A DNA stretch of 64,000 nucleotides from Bedellia somnulentella. Its lineage: Eukaryota; Arthropoda; Insecta; Lepidoptera; Bedelliidae. Both the position numbers and the translations under genes were made by a program. The notes below the pieces were generated by a model that saw nothing but the letters and a program-made list of their open reading frames with translations, ran no database searches and was not told the origin of the DNA. The DNA is taken from positions 3,720,001-3,784,000 of the forward strand of contig OY755182.1 in NCBI GenBank assembly GCA_963576735.1. Direction: 5' to 3'. Shown here in pieces: positions 1-11,313 of this stretch; the first letter of the stretch is position 1; each line of letters opens with the position of its first letter.

Positions 1-766
1 AGTGTAAACCTGTATAGTGCTCCCACAATATTTTCTACTCCATCCAACTTTAATAAACTTTTCTATTAAGATTCATTTTAAAACACCAACGTGTATCCTC
101 TAATAAATTTCTTCATTAAAGTCGTTTAAAAATGCCTTTTTATAGCCACTTAATATCGTCCTTTTAATAACCAAGATACGGTGCACATTAACTCTTGGTC
201 ATAATATCTTAGAGTCAAGTGAGGATGAAATTTATGAGGGAACGGCGACTTAATACCAGGCACTTAAAGTGTACTCCCTTAGCCTAACCGCAGTAATGAG
301 TGCTTGCTCTTAATTAACTTAGACCTCAGTGCTATTCAGAAGGTAACTTTATAAAGCTGGGTTATTTGATAGCAATTGCGAAACAATAGGTGCTCACATT
401 TATGAATGGCGACGAATATAGGACATGATAAGGCTATGCAAATGTATGGAGACAAATGATGCTTGTTAAGTGTATGAAATTAAATTGGGTTAAAGTATTA
501 TTCAATAGTTCAATTGGTTACGATGACGAATGAGTATTATAAATATCCCATGTACTAATAATAAAGAAATCTGCCTTAAATTTAAGGAGTTTAAAATTAA
601 AGATTGTTTATATATTATTTTGTACTAGCGGGTTGCAATATTACAAAAAGAAGTCCTAGTCCTACCAAAACTTTCAGAGATTAACTAAAAAAAAACAGAT
701 AGACAGACAGAAAATAATACAGCTAATAAATCAGGTAAAAAGAATATTGCTATATGTTCCATACGT
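1..766. other. AT-rich stretch without recognisable genes
   Basis: I see no open frame, RNA gene or clear repeat end here. The RTE-like LINE fragment begins at its right edge. Confidence 0.5.
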
Positions 767-1891
767 ATGCATGAAGTAAAAAAACTGATATTTTATAGGG
801 TGGTAAGAAAGTGTTTGTGGGAAGCGTTATCCAAGTTCGGTTTGGGGAGTCAACTTATACGTGCATTCTTTTCACTCTTTGAGGATTCTAGTCCATGTGT
901 AAGAGTAAACGGTGAAAACACTGACTGGTTTGGCATCTCTAAGGGTGTCCGACAGGGTTGTGTTGCTTCTTCGTGGCTCTTCAATTTGTTCATGGATGAC
1001 TGTTTGACAGAATTGCGTGAAAGTGATTATGGTCTAAGAATGGGTGGATTCATTGTTAAATGCCTCTTGTATGCTGACGATCAAGCGTTACTTGCATCGT
1101 CGGCGGAAGAGTTACAAGAGATGATGAATATTGCATGTGCGTCATTTGAAAGAAAGGAGATGAAAGTGAATGTGGATAAAACTAAAACCATGGTTTTTGA
1201 AAGAGAGGAGAATATGACCAAATGCGTGATTGAGATTAATGGTAAGAGAGTGGAACAAGTAAATGAGTTTGTATATCTGGGAAGTATGTTTACTAGAGAT
1301 GAAAAGTGTGTTGAAGATATTGAGAGGAGAGTGAAAAAGGGTAATGCGATTAATGGAACACTGGATAGTCTAATGTCTAGTCAATCGGTGTCCGAAAGGG
1401 CCCGAATGGCTGTGCATGATGCTGTTCTTGTTCCTACGCTTATGTATGGTAGTGAATGTTGGGTGTGGCAGAAGAAGCATGAAAGCAGAGTGAATGCAGT
1501 AGAAATGAGGTCCCTCAGAAAAGTTTGTAATGTTAGGCTATGTGATCGTGTGAGGAATGACGTGATTCGTGAAAGGTGTGGTGTAAAAGATGATATTGTA
1601 AGTAAGATAGAAAAAGGAATATTGAGGTGGTTTGGGCACATCGAGAGGATAGATGATAGGAAATTGGTAAAAGGTATCTATAAAGCTAATGTGGAAGGTA
1701 ATGTTAGTAGAGGACGGCCTCGAAAGACACACTTGGACCAAATTGAAAGTGTGCTCAAAAAGGCAGGCGTCCGAAGTATGAAGAATAAAAGAGCATGTAT
1801 GAAAAGATTGATGGATGTAGACGAAGCAAGGGAGGTTTGCCAGGATCGTAAGAAGCGATCAAAAGTCTCTGCCTACCCCAATGGGAATTAA
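767..1891 (+). pseudogene. 5'-truncated RTE-like LINE, reverse transcriptase C-terminal part
   Basis: An open frame of 374 codons encodes the second half of a non-LTR reverse transcriptase. Visible blocks are the palm motif GVRQGCVASSWLFNLFMD near residue 60, the catalytic LLYADD box near residue 100 and the post-RT region with MYGSECWVWQKK and ILRWFGHIERIDD. The endonuclease and the first RT motifs are absent. Homology appears to start near 795, so the ATG at 767 is probably fortuitous. The ORF stops just before a short 3' UTR and a GAT-repeat tail, as is usual for RTE elements. Close relatives lie at 4581-4848, 7321-7486 and 8644-8912. It is a dead 5'-truncated copy. Assignment to RTE rather than another LINE clade rests on the tail and the C-terminal style. 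Confidence 0.8.
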
Positions 1892-1923
1892 CGGCGTGAG
1901 TACATGATGATGATGATGATGAT
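1892..1923 (+). repeat. 3' tail of the RTE-like LINE with GAT microsatellite
   Basis: The stop codon is followed by CGGCGTGAGTACAT and then (GAT)n. The preceding CCCCAATGGG can form a tiny hairpin. The same tail occurs in SINE-like families A and B. Confidence 0.75.
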
Positions 1924-2146
1924 TCGTTTAAGTAGTATAGTCATACTTATAGAATATGTTGAGTGCTACTATAAAATCATATTCTAACAAAACAAAGTAA
2001 CGTATTTTGAATAAAATAATAATTATTATCTTAGATACTCCCATTATACTGTTACTAGCTGAAATAGTAAGTAGGGTTTATGAAAAAAAAAGGTAAGTCT
2101 GTTTACGGAAGATGTTTCAGCGTGATAGCCCCCCATTAACAACAGT

Positions 2147-2375
2147 ACATACATTTATGGCCCTAAATCCTAAAAAGGGGTAACCAGAGCTTATTAGAGA
2201 ATTTTATTAGCAATTTATGGAAGGTGTTGAAAGGTCGGAAGGTGAAGGAAGGTATTAAGAAAAAAATATTGCAAAATATAGGAAGGTTGGTAATGGGTCT
2301 CCAGCCTCACTGCCCAAACAATCACTTAAAATGACCCAAATTCGTCTCTTCCACACCGGTGGAAAAAAATAAGTA
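2147..2375 (-). repeat. SINE-like family A, degenerate copy
   Basis: In reverse orientation it keeps the family blocks ggggtaaccagagct, gggtctccagcc and the region before ccggtgg. It is heavily diverged, so it is an old copy. Confidence 0.6.
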
Positions 2376-2457
2376 AGTGCAAAAGAAATAGTTAAGTGTT
2401 GAAGCGATCGACAGTAGCAGTTTTAAAATAAAAAAAAAACAAACATTTAATTTGAAG

Positions 2458-2540
2458 CTCTGCCTCCTGTACTACGGGAAAAGCTTTTAAGGTCAGACGA
2501 TATAATACTATATACAATACTATGAACACAGGAGGCAGAG
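2458..2540. repeat. Inverted repeat, 13-bp arms
   Basis: CTCTGCCTCCTGT at 2458-2470 is perfectly complementary to ACAGGAGGCAGAG at 2528-2540 across a 57-nt spacer. No function is apparent. It may be the termini of a tiny DNA element. Confidence 0.6.
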
Positions 2541-2642
2541 TCAAACGATACAATACCACTAAAACCATGTTCTATAATGTTGTGACCATAATTCCCCCTT
2601 TTTTGGTTGTTACCTCCGATTTTACATCATTATCAATTTTTC

Positions 2643-2882
2643 GCTGTGTAGTGTCGGCTTAGAATAGCACTTCCCCATTTCTTCCGGTGGGTGTACGTAA
2701 AAGGCGACTAACGGTATTGGGGCTTTTAAGGGATTTTTGGGCGATGCGGTTGGAGACCTATCACCAAGAACCTTTATTTCACCATCTATTCCCACGCACC
2801 TTCCAAAAGTGGCTTAGGAATTTCTAATTCCTTAGCTCTGGCTACCCCTTTCTTGGGATTTATAGCCGTGAGTATATGTATG
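2643..2882 (+). repeat. SINE-like family A, near full length
   Basis: It starts at tgtgtagtgtcggctt and ends at gccgtgagtatatgtatg, about 240 bp. The family has no coding capacity or clear tRNA head and ends in a short GTAT repeat. Confidence 0.85.
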
Positions 2883-3057
2883 ATCAAATTTTCGGTAATG
2901 ATGCCCACATTTATAGATTTAATATTACTAGGGCGCCGCAGTCACTTGTCGTATGTATTTGTTGCAGCATATTTGAGCGAAGTGTTTGGACATCATTAAT
3001 AAATTGTTTCAATGAAATATTTAATGCGCACGCTTTTGATAAATATTTATTTTCTGA

Positions 3058-3870
3058 CTAGCTGTGCCCGCGACTTCGTTCGCGTGATTGTCGAGAACAA
3101 AAAACGTCGTTTAGTTAAGAGTATATCACCTTTTTGAAATAAAATAAAGAACCAATGAAATCTAATACGGACACTTATTGTGATGTAGGTACTATTGAGT
3201 ATTTCATAATGATATTTAATTAATTACAGTAGCCATTATCCAGTTGAAATAATAAAAGGTCGTAACTGTGTGTATCTCATTTGAATTAGTGTTTATTTAG
3301 ATACAGTTACAGGGTGAGCCAAAGATTATGGATCGCTACCTTGTACGATCCTAGCAGAGCTGCATAATGCATCAATATATTTATAAAGCCCTTTTGTTTT
3401 TAACACTTCGGAATTTTGCATATAGATCATATATCAATCCCGCCCGATTTCGGCCACAGCAACTTCTGGTATCCGGCTGTTAAGAGTGTGTTCATGTGCT
3501 CTCATGTGACTGACATAGCCAATCTTTCCGACAAATGTTCTATGACGTATGTTGAAAAATCAGTAACCCTCCAATATATAGGTAGTTATTATTGATGGCC
3601 GCAGGTGGTCGGGCCTTGAGCTCATCACTCTTTGCTTCGAGCTCATCACGTCTTTTCCTTCCGAAAAGAAATATTAACCGGTTGACAGGAAGGGGGTGAA
3701 ATTTAAATTACTAAATTTCACTCAAGAAAGAATAAAACAAACGGGGTAAGCTAAATAAAACCGCTCAAAAAAGGTACTTTACTATTATTAGGGTTTACGG
3801 TTGTTGGTTGTACTATGATAATACATTGAATTAAATCGATTTATCAGTGGCATCATATGCACTGTAATAG
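3058..3870. other. Non-coding repeat-like stretch
   Basis: At 3058 it opens with ctagctgtgcccgcgacttc, an element-end motif that also occurs in diverged form at 8951. Otherwise it holds AT-rich sequence without genes. Confidence 0.4.
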
Positions 3871-4071
3871 CTGTGTAGTGTCGGCTTAGAATAGCACTAC
3901 CCCATTTCTTCCGGTGGATTTTTGGGAGATGCAGTTGGAGACCCATCACCAACAACCTTTATTTTACCATCTTTTCCCCACTCAATTTTCCAATAGTGGC
4001 TGAGGAATTTCTAATTCCTTAGCTCTGGCTACCCCTTCTAGGGATTTATAGTCGTGAGTATATGTATGTAT
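3871..4071 (+). repeat. SINE-like family A, internal deletion
   Basis: It has both family ends, but the block between ttccggtgg and atttttggg is missing, so the copy is about 40 bp short. Confidence 0.85.
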
Positions 4072-4144
4072 AATATGCAAATATAACTAAATTAAGGTTA
4101 GTCACTAAGGTCACTACATCATTTTACATATAAACATAACATAA

Positions 4145-4503
4145 CATAAACGTTCACGCCGTTTATCCCCGAAGGGGTTGGCAGAGGTACCAATACTTCT
4201 GAACTCACATGGCAGCGCCATCTAGTGTCCAGAGAAGGTACCCACGTTTTGCTTAGACAGTGTACTCACGTGATAGGGGGCAGGCCTATCGCCGTTTTGT
4301 GCGAATACACTGTCACATGACTAAGTACAACTCAGCCATGTGGATGTCCTCACGATGTTTTCCCTCACCGTTGACAACCATGATAAATTAACTACACATA
4401 TGACTTTAGAAAAGACAAATTGGTGTAGGCCCGACCCAGGATTGGAACTCACGCCCTTCTGCTTTCGGGCGTATGTTCTACCCACTGGACTATCATGTCA
4501 TCA
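4145..4503 (-). repeat. tRNA-derived SINE, family B, near full length
   Basis: Read on the minus strand, it starts with a tRNA-like head: an A-box-like gatagtccagtggg near 4490 and a B-box-like gagttccaatcc near 4450. It ends with a tail containing ggggataaacggcgtgaac near 4150. That tail resembles the RTE-like LINE end at 1861-1905. The middle carries a conserved block around aatacactgtcacatgac. The reverse orientation is certain from the order of head and tail. Confidence 0.8.
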
Positions 4504-4580
4504 TTTTAGTGTTTAAAAAAGTAGAACTTAAAAGTGTCTTATGTTTCTGGTGTTTAATACAACTCAGCAATACATATTAA

Positions 4581-4660
4581 TACATACATACATACATATT
4601 CTCACGCCGTTAGTTCCCATTGGGGTAGGCAGAGACTATCGATCGCCACTTTGTACTTTA
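4581..4660 (-). repeat. RTE-like LINE 3' end fragment
   Basis: In reverse it reads gcctaccccaatgggaac followed by taacggcgtgag and a short ATGT-type tail. It lies head-on against the + strand fragment that follows, so two LINE scraps are joined here. Confidence 0.7.
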
Positions 4661-4674
4661 CACTTTTTTTATCG

Positions 4675-4848
4675 CCAATGTGGAAGGTAATTGATTGAAA
4701 GGTTAGTAGAGGACGACCTCGGAGGACACATTTGGATCAAATAGAAAACGTGCTCAAAAAGGCAGGTGTCCGCAGTATGAAGAATAAAAGAGCATGTATG
4801 AAAAGATTGATGGATGTAAACGAAACCAGAGAGGTTTGGTGTTTAATG
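4675..4848 (+). pseudogene. RTE-like LINE, RT C-terminal fragment
   Basis: About 175 bp match the LINE region at 1690-1835, encoding the segment around GRPRKTHLDQI and VLKKAGVRSMKN. The frame is broken near its start by a small rearrangement in the 'gtaattgattgaaagg' stretch. Confidence 0.75.
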
Positions 4849-5539
4849 TAGACCAAAATTCAGTTTTTTATTATAAACGTTCACAAAAACTGGTTGTGAA
4901 GTGACGTGCATTTGAAGAATGGCTAAGAATTTCAAAATTCTGCTCACCAAATTTGATTTATTAATAGGCAGACTATTTACATAATATAATAATATTAATA
5001 AGCCTAATTTAAGAAACTAAGTAAAGATAATATTTAAAAGCATTTTAGTTATTTTCATAGTCGGCGAATTCACTTGACATTGGCAGCTTGTATTAATTTC
5101 GTCTTGTTTCCTGTAGCTTCTATTACTTTAACCGACTTTAAAATAAGGGGTTAAAAGGGCTAAAAAAATGCAAATTTTATTTTTGCTTTATTTTATTTTG
5201 GTTCTTTATTTTATTTTTGCACAACGCCATCTATCGGACTTTGGATTCCAACTATCAACATTAGTTCTATATTTAGACTTAAGATGTCGTTGCAAGTACT
5301 ATACTGAATTGCGTAACGTAATATTTTTCTTCTGAAACTCACAAAATTAATCATATCTTTTGATAGAGTCAACCGATTTCGATGAAACAAAAACTAAGTT
5401 ATACCTCAAGTTACGTATAATTTTTGTATATAAACATTTTCAGCATTGAATTCGTAGATTTTACGTGATGTGCGCACAAACAAACATATAAACAGACAAA
5501 CAGACAAAAATTGAAAAAATTATGGAAATGGGTTCTGTT

Positions 5540-5627
5540 ACTTATCTGTTCACACGCTGGCTATTTTTTTTTTCAATTTCTTTAATGTACAAAAATGACT
5601 TTTCTACAGATTTATTATATGTATAGA
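5540..5627 (-). mobile_element. Helitron-like 5' terminus
   Basis: Read in reverse from 5627, it begins TCTATACATATAATAAATCT and continues with gtagaaaagtca. This closely matches the 5' ends of the copies at 50458 and 60560. The left boundary of this copy is not clear; related non-coding sequence may reach back to about 5137. Confidence 0.5.
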
Positions 5628-6949
5628 TAGATGACTTGTTTTGTTTGTTTTTCGCAATTTGAATCAATCAACATGATCCAATAATTTCAGAAACTCTTTG
5701 ACAAGTAAGATAGAAAAATTGGTTGAATGAAAATTAATAATATAAAGTAACCACGCCCATATCATTTGCGTTTACTACACATAAGAATGAATTACTAATA
5801 TGTGTAATTAATACTGCAACTAGTTACTCAAGTCATGTCCCTTTGTGAACTAAACTAAATAGTTTAGAATAATCTAATATCGAACTAAAATATATTGGAA
5901 ATTGCTTATATTAGCCTAAAATTCCATTCTAACTCGCATTCTCGTGTAGCCACACAATCAGTCCGAAACACTGATAACAAGTTTCCGAGTTATGTGTCCG
6001 GGTAATGCATCGAATTCCCGGGAGATGTGGCGGCCATTTTGTCCGGATATGTGCGTTCCGTTTCCGGTTTCTTCGGTAAGCCGAAGATTCCCCCATGGTT
6101 TACTGTTACAGGATCTTATTAGGAATTTACATGGAGAGTTTGACTTTGAGTAAGGTTTTTATTATTTTTTGGGCAAAAATATGAAAACGGGATGAGTTTG
6201 TTTTTTCTATTCATTAGAAAATACTTTCGGAATTAGTTTTTTTCTACTAAAACCGGTTATTGCGTTTTTCTTATTTGATACAAAGATTAAAAATAACCGA
6301 AGCGCGGGATCACAGTGAATAGGGTAAACATATCAGTTTTTGATAGCTATTCAAAAATTAAGATAATACTACTACCTACTCCACGGGTACCGTACGAGTT
6401 TTATGTAGACAAAATCTTTCCTATGGTAATTTTATTGGAAATCCTTTATAGCCAATCAGACCACTAGTAGTCTATATAACCTCAAAGCGCGAAAATAATT
6501 AAATAATACTATTTCTAAGAATAAAAATATAAAGTTTTATGACATTGAAATTGATGGTTTTAAAATTCATCACAGCCTTTTTGGCTTTTATAATATAAAA
6601 AAAACGCACAGCATAAACGCAGAGTTAATAATAAGTGCACTGCTTCCACTATTCCACGTTAAACATTTAGTACTTGACTATGACTTTAAGTACTAAACTA
6701 AACCGATACTTCACACCGAAAATTTATTGTTTGGTTCAAAAATTTATACTAACTGGTTACAAAGTCTAAACATAAAGGGCAATACACATTTAGCTTTTGT
6801 CGTCTGTCTAGTTTACATACATAGGTTGCATACATACATGCCGCCGGGTTTTGTCGCAATGTCGGCGGCCCGGGGGCTCAGTGTGAATTGCGCTTTAGAC
6901 GGTCGTTGGTTTTAGAATTATTGTTTTTTCATATTGATCAAGAAGGCGG
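5628..6949. other. Non-coding AT-rich stretch
   Basis: No gene, repeat boundary or structure can be supported. Confidence 0.4.
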
Positions 6950-7248
6950 GAATAAAGTATGCATCAAACATGTGGATCTAATCTCGTGTCAAACAGCGCC
7001 TATCATCTATAGTCCAAGCTCGTATCTTAACCTTCTTCGGACATATATCTCGACGCGGGCGCATGTCAATCGAGCGACTGGTGGTACAGGGCAGAGTAGA
7101 GGGCACCCGAATGCGTGGTCGATCACCAATGAGATGGACGGACCAAATAAAAGCAGCGCTGGATGACCCCCTGTACCAATGCACCAAAAAAACAGCCCTC
7201 AGAGAGGAATGGCGACGAATTGTGCGGCGGGTCACCCAACCAAATTGA
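6950..7248 (+). pseudogene. Reverse transcriptase C-terminal tail, second LINE type
   Basis: The frame starting near 6982 encodes the end of a LINE polyprotein. A segment with FFGHISRRGRMSIERLVVQG is followed by RMRGRSPMRWTDQI and an arginine-rich terminus, with a stop at 7246-7248. The order FGHI, then IERLVVQG, then RGRSPMRW is the post-RT tail seen in many insect LINE ORF2 proteins. It differs from the LINE at 767 in sequence, so it is another element. It is a 5'-truncated fragment. Confidence 0.65.
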
Positions 7249-7320
7249 CGACCACGACCACTCTGTCAAGAGTGTTACGACTGAGAAGAATCTCGTAAAG
7301 TTAATATTTATCCCTGTATT

Positions 7321-7486
7321 AGTGTCTTATGTATGGAAGTGAACGTTCGGTGTGGCAGAAGAAACATGAGAGTAGAGTAAATGCAATAAAGATCCCTCAG
7401 AAATGTTTGTAATATAATCTTATCAGATCGAGTGAGAACTAGTATGATCGTGCAAAGTGTAGTATGAAAGTTGATATTGTAAAAAA
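7321..7486 (+). pseudogene. RTE-like LINE fragment
   Basis: This is a degenerate copy of the region at 1436-1610 (MYGSE, then VWQKKHESRVNA). It contains frame breaks and ends abruptly at the inverted-repeat element starting at 7487. Confidence 0.7.
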
Positions 7487-7922
7487 GACCCACAAAAAAC
7501 ATTTTCATGAAAAATGTTGCCAAGTCGAGCCCATATGACTCGCACTGTCAAAAAGTTATCAGATCTCATGTAGAGCCAAGCTTCTAACACTACACGCCCT
7601 AACTCTACAAGGCCTAACTTCACAAACTCTACACCCTAGTCAAAATATGTGGCTTGGCCATTTCGCTACATTCACATCGGCGTAAGGTGAAAAATCAATT
7701 CACTGTTCATTACTTTTGTGTTATACAATAGTTCTTGTAGTAACGAACGGCCAAGCCACATATTTTGACTAAGGTGTAGAGTTTGTGAAGTTAGGCCTTG
7801 TAGAGTTAGGGCGTGTAGTGTTAGAAGCTTGGCTCTACATGAGATCTGATAACTTTTTGACAGTGCGAGTCATATGGGCTCGTCTTGGCAACATTTTACA
7901 TGAAAATGTTTTTGGTAGGATT
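7487..7922. mobile_element. Long-inverted-repeat (foldback) DNA element
   Basis: The arms at 7487-7659 and 7749-7922 are reverse complements over about 173 bp with few differences, around an 89-bp loop. The outer ends read ccaaaaacattttcatg. The same outer style (ccaccaaaaacatt) bounds the element at 36665-37363, so the two probably belong to one non-autonomous family. There is no coding sequence and no confident target duplication. Confidence 0.75.
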
Positions 7923-8550
7923 TCATTTCTTTTTGTAAGTTGTTTGTAACAATTTTTTTTTTTTTTTTCTTCTTTTTTTGGGGTGTATTTCTTGCACATC
8001 AGAGACGCCTTTTTTATAGCCCACTCTCTATCTTTGCCTTTTTTCTTTGTTGATTTACTGTTTATAATAAGTGATAGATCAGATACTGTCGATATGTCTC
8101 AATATTTGTCGATTTTTTTTTTTATAACAAGGTGTACCAATACATATATATATCTGAGGGCACCAAGTTTTAGATTATTATTAGATTAGACCTCTAGCGT
8201 CATCATAATTTAATCTTTTAAAATTACAGGTCTTATACAAACTCCCATCCCCTAGTTTAAGGGGTTGGAGGATGAAAGTTACAAGTTTTATAATTTTTGT
8301 GTTGTTTGTGTGCTAATACTAGCTTACACACAAAATTTCAGCTTTCTAGGACATTAGGAAATACCTTAATAATTTTGATGATCATCAGTGAGTCAGTGAC
8401 GAAATCAGCGTTTTTTAGATATAAATAAAATCTGAAGTATAAAAGCTAATGTAATTAAAACTTAATATGTTCAATAAGTCCGCTATTGACAATATATCCC
8501 GAAAATTTTGTTGATCTAGCATAACCCAAACCCAAGTTATGAGGGTTCAA

Positions 8551-8643
8551 AAAAACGACGAAGCGCTTCGAGAAAAGGAAGGCAGTGCCCGTGCGCTTCG
8601 CTTGGCTCGTCTTGGCGGGGGCACTACCGTGCCCCCAGATAGA
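8551..8643 (-). repeat. GC-rich repeat block with perfect hairpin, copy 1
   Basis: GGGGGCAC at 8617-8624 pairs with GTGCCCCC at 8629-8636 over a 4-nt loop. The block is far more GC-rich than its surroundings. It recurs, diverged and in the opposite orientation, at 15969-16056. The flank 8220-8545 is probably part of the same older element. Confidence 0.55.
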
Positions 8644-8912
8644 AAAAGAAATGTTGATGGTTTGGGCATATAGAGAGGATGAATGATTGTAAATTGGTAA
8701 AATAGATTTATAGAGCCAATCTGAAAGGTAATGTTAGCAGACGACGTGTGTTCAAAAAGGCTCGCATCCCAACTCCAAAGTATAAAGAATAAAAGAGCAT
8801 GCATAAAAAAGTTGATGGGTGTAAACGAAGCTAGAGAGGTTTGCCATTATCATACATAGTGGCGATCAACAGTTTCTGCCTACCCCAATGGGAAATAATG
8901 GTGTGAGTATAT
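8644..8912 (+). pseudogene. RTE-like LINE, 3' fragment
   Basis: It matches 1629-1905, from gtttgggcatatagagagg to gtgtgagtatatgta, including the 3' tail. Small indels and the loss of part of the middle destroy the frame. Confidence 0.75.
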
Positions 8913-9475
8913 GTATTATGAGTGTCTCCCTGTATGTGAATTTAAAAACAACTAGATTTTTGCCCGCGACTACGTCCGCGTGGACTATTTTTTTTTTCAT
9001 CCAGTTAATTCGCTAACAATTTAACTTATCCAGTTATGGAAAATGTATGAGTTTTCGGTAAAATTTCAGATGGAGACCTTCAATTTTATACCTGAACCAA
9101 TTTTCTAACTCTTAGCGTCGTGACACAGGCTGGTTCACTAAATCCACCCTCTCTCGTTTAATATATAAGGATATGAAGTTCCTACTAGTTTGATGTTGAG
9201 TTGTGTTTTTTTTTTACATTCAGTATGTATCAGATACTTAGCCACCAATCATCTTAATATTTTATTCTTTAGTTCATGAGGCGTTGTAATAGAGATGTGA
9301 AGTGGTAGTAGTAAAACTTGGGAACTCGTATTATAATGTAAATGATTATACGACTAGCAACATTGCTTGGTGCCAGCAAGCGTCTCTGCGGAAAACCGGA
9401 CCGGAAAGACATCAACATCTTTTTATATTTTGTAAGAATTTGTGTTATGAAGCCAATACACCTCTGCTCTGTAAA
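8913..9475. other. Non-coding stretch with one element-end motif
   Basis: At 8951 a ctagatttttgcccgcgact motif resembles that at 3058. Otherwise nothing can be supported. Confidence 0.4.
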
Positions 9476-9783
9476 TAAACGTTCACGCCGTTTATCCCCG
9501 AAGTACCAATACTTATGAACAACCAGTGTACTGAAATGACAGTGTACTCACGTAATAGGGGGCAGCAGCCTATCGCCGTTTTATACGACTAAACTGTCAC
9601 ATGGCTAAGTACAACTCGGCCATGTGGGTTTCCATACGATTTTTTTCCTCACCGTTAACAATCATGGTAAATTAACCACACATATGCCTTTAGAAAAGAC
9701 AAATCGGCGTAGGCCCGACCCAGGATTTGAAAACTAGTCGTTTGCACGATAACAGGTGTTCTACCCATTGAGCTATCACGGTT
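9476..9783 (-). repeat. tRNA-derived SINE, family B
   Basis: It has the same head and tail as the copy at 4145-4503, with deletions after the tail. The tRNA-like head reads gtgatagctcaatgggtaga on the minus strand, ending near 9783. Confidence 0.8.
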
Positions 9784-9859
9784 GGTTAAAAAGTTGGTTA
9801 AAATTACTCATTTAAAAAGTTTGTTCTATGTAGTATATTTCTTTAGTCTTTAAGGGATA

Positions 9860-9955
9860 TAGAAAAGACAAATTGGTGAAGGCCCGACCCGGGATTTGAA
9901 CTCACGCCTGTCTGATTACGGCGGGTCTACTACCAATTGGACTATCATATCATCT
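9860..9955 (-). repeat. Family B SINE, head-only fragment
   Basis: Only the tRNA-like head and adjacent agaaaagacaaattggtg block remain, with B-box-like gagttcaaatcc in reverse. Confidence 0.7.
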
Positions 9956-10164
9956 CTGCTCTGTTTTCTTTATAATGTGCATTACTGTGTGCATGACGCG
10001 TATATCACTATTGAATCGAGTCTACAAGTTGCAAAACTATTCGATTGTGTAGAACTTTGCAACTTCTCTCAGAACCTTTGAGTTAGAAGAAACTATTCTG
10101 CCATTATCAGTATCAGTCTTTTGGCTCTAAAACAAATAGTTTTCACTAGGTTTTTTCTACTAGA

Positions 10165-10410
10165 TACATACATACATATACTCACGGCTATAAATCCCTT
10201 GAAGGGGTAGCCAGAGCTAAGGAATTAAAAATTCCTCAGCCACTTTTGGAAGTTGCGTGGGGAGTAGATGGTGGAATAAAGGTTGTTGGTGATGGGTCTC
10301 CAACCGCATCGCCCAAAAATCCCTTAAAAGCCCCAATACCGTTAGTCGCCTCTTACGTACACCCACCGGAAGATATGGGGTAGTGCTATTCTAAGCCGGC
10401 ACTACACAGC
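10165..10410 (-). repeat. SINE-like family A, full length
   Basis: It runs from the cataca tail through tatactcacggctataaatc to the head ccggcactacacagc. Confidence 0.85.
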
Positions 10411-10896
10411 AAAATAAAATAAAAATAATTTGAGTCAAATTTTAAGTCGAGTATTCCAAGAACTACGAAGAATAAAAAAGGAAAATATTAGTAAAATTCA
10501 AGATAACAAATTTGCTATACAAAATTTTCACAAAACTCGACTACTCGACACTCACTGTTTTTACGGAGATAAAATATTTTCAGAATAATTCAGGGCTAAT
10601 TTAATAATGTTCATCTAAAAGGGACATATTCCTCTCAAATATTTACGAGATGCGATGGAAATTGAATCAATCTTTGCGAAGTATTTTAAACATTTACCTC
10701 TTTATTTGCTTCGCTATATAACTAAGTCCACTTAGTACTTTTCCTTTGAAGCAAAGCATACTTGTTTGTACTGCATAATATTAACTGAAATTCAGCTACG
10801 GAAATTCTTCTTGATGAGCTTGTGTTTGAACAATATAATGTTTTCAGGAAATATTTACGCCTTTTCATATAAAATAGACGATTCAGAATAAATATC
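10411..10896. other. AT-rich non-coding stretch
   Basis: Nothing recognisable is present. The short open frames crossing into the neighbouring repeat are not supported. Confidence 0.4.
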
Positions 10897-11135
10897 ATAC
10901 ATACATACACCACGGTCATAAATTCCTATAAGGGATAGCCAGAGCTTTAGAGCTAGAATCTCCTCAGCCACATTTGGAAGTTGATAGGGAAGAAGATGGT
11001 AGAAATAAAGTACCGTGGGTGATGGGTCTCTAAACTCACCGCCCAAAACCCACTTAAAAAAGCCCCGTACCCTTAGTCGCCGCTTACGACACATGTGGGT
11101 AGAAATGGGTAGTGGCCTAAGCCGGCACTCTACGG
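10897..11135 (-). repeat. SINE-like family A
   Basis: It has both family ends, with moderate divergence in the middle. It belongs to a subgroup with 'acccgtgggtagaaatgg' rather than 'cccaccggaagaaatgg', also seen at 13669, 14155 and 48181. Confidence 0.8.
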
Positions 11136-11226
11136 TACGGTTTTTTTAAGAATTAAGTAGGAAAAATATTATAAAATACCAAATAGCACTTTTATTAATA
11201 AACATTATTCCTGTAATAAATAAAAA

Positions 11227-11313
11227 ATAAATAAAGGAAAGAAAAATTTCGACACAGGTGATTTATTAGTAATAATCCTCACATGAGGTTTTCATGTACA
11301 AAAAGATTTAAAT
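11227..11313. repeat. tRNA-like inverted-repeat element, deleted copy
   Basis: The outer sequences aataaataaaggaaagaaaa and atttattagtaataatcc match the element at 55185. The entire tRNA-like interior is missing; the junction follows cgacacaggt. Confidence 0.6.

Noticed and set aside
6888..7166. A 92-codon frame overlapping the LINE tail
   Set aside because: The neighbouring frame through 6982-7248 carries the recognisable LINE residues; this one is its shadow.
8547..8804. An 85-codon minus-strand frame
   Set aside because: It crosses the GC-rich hairpin block and the antisense of an RTE fragment; it is a chance frame.
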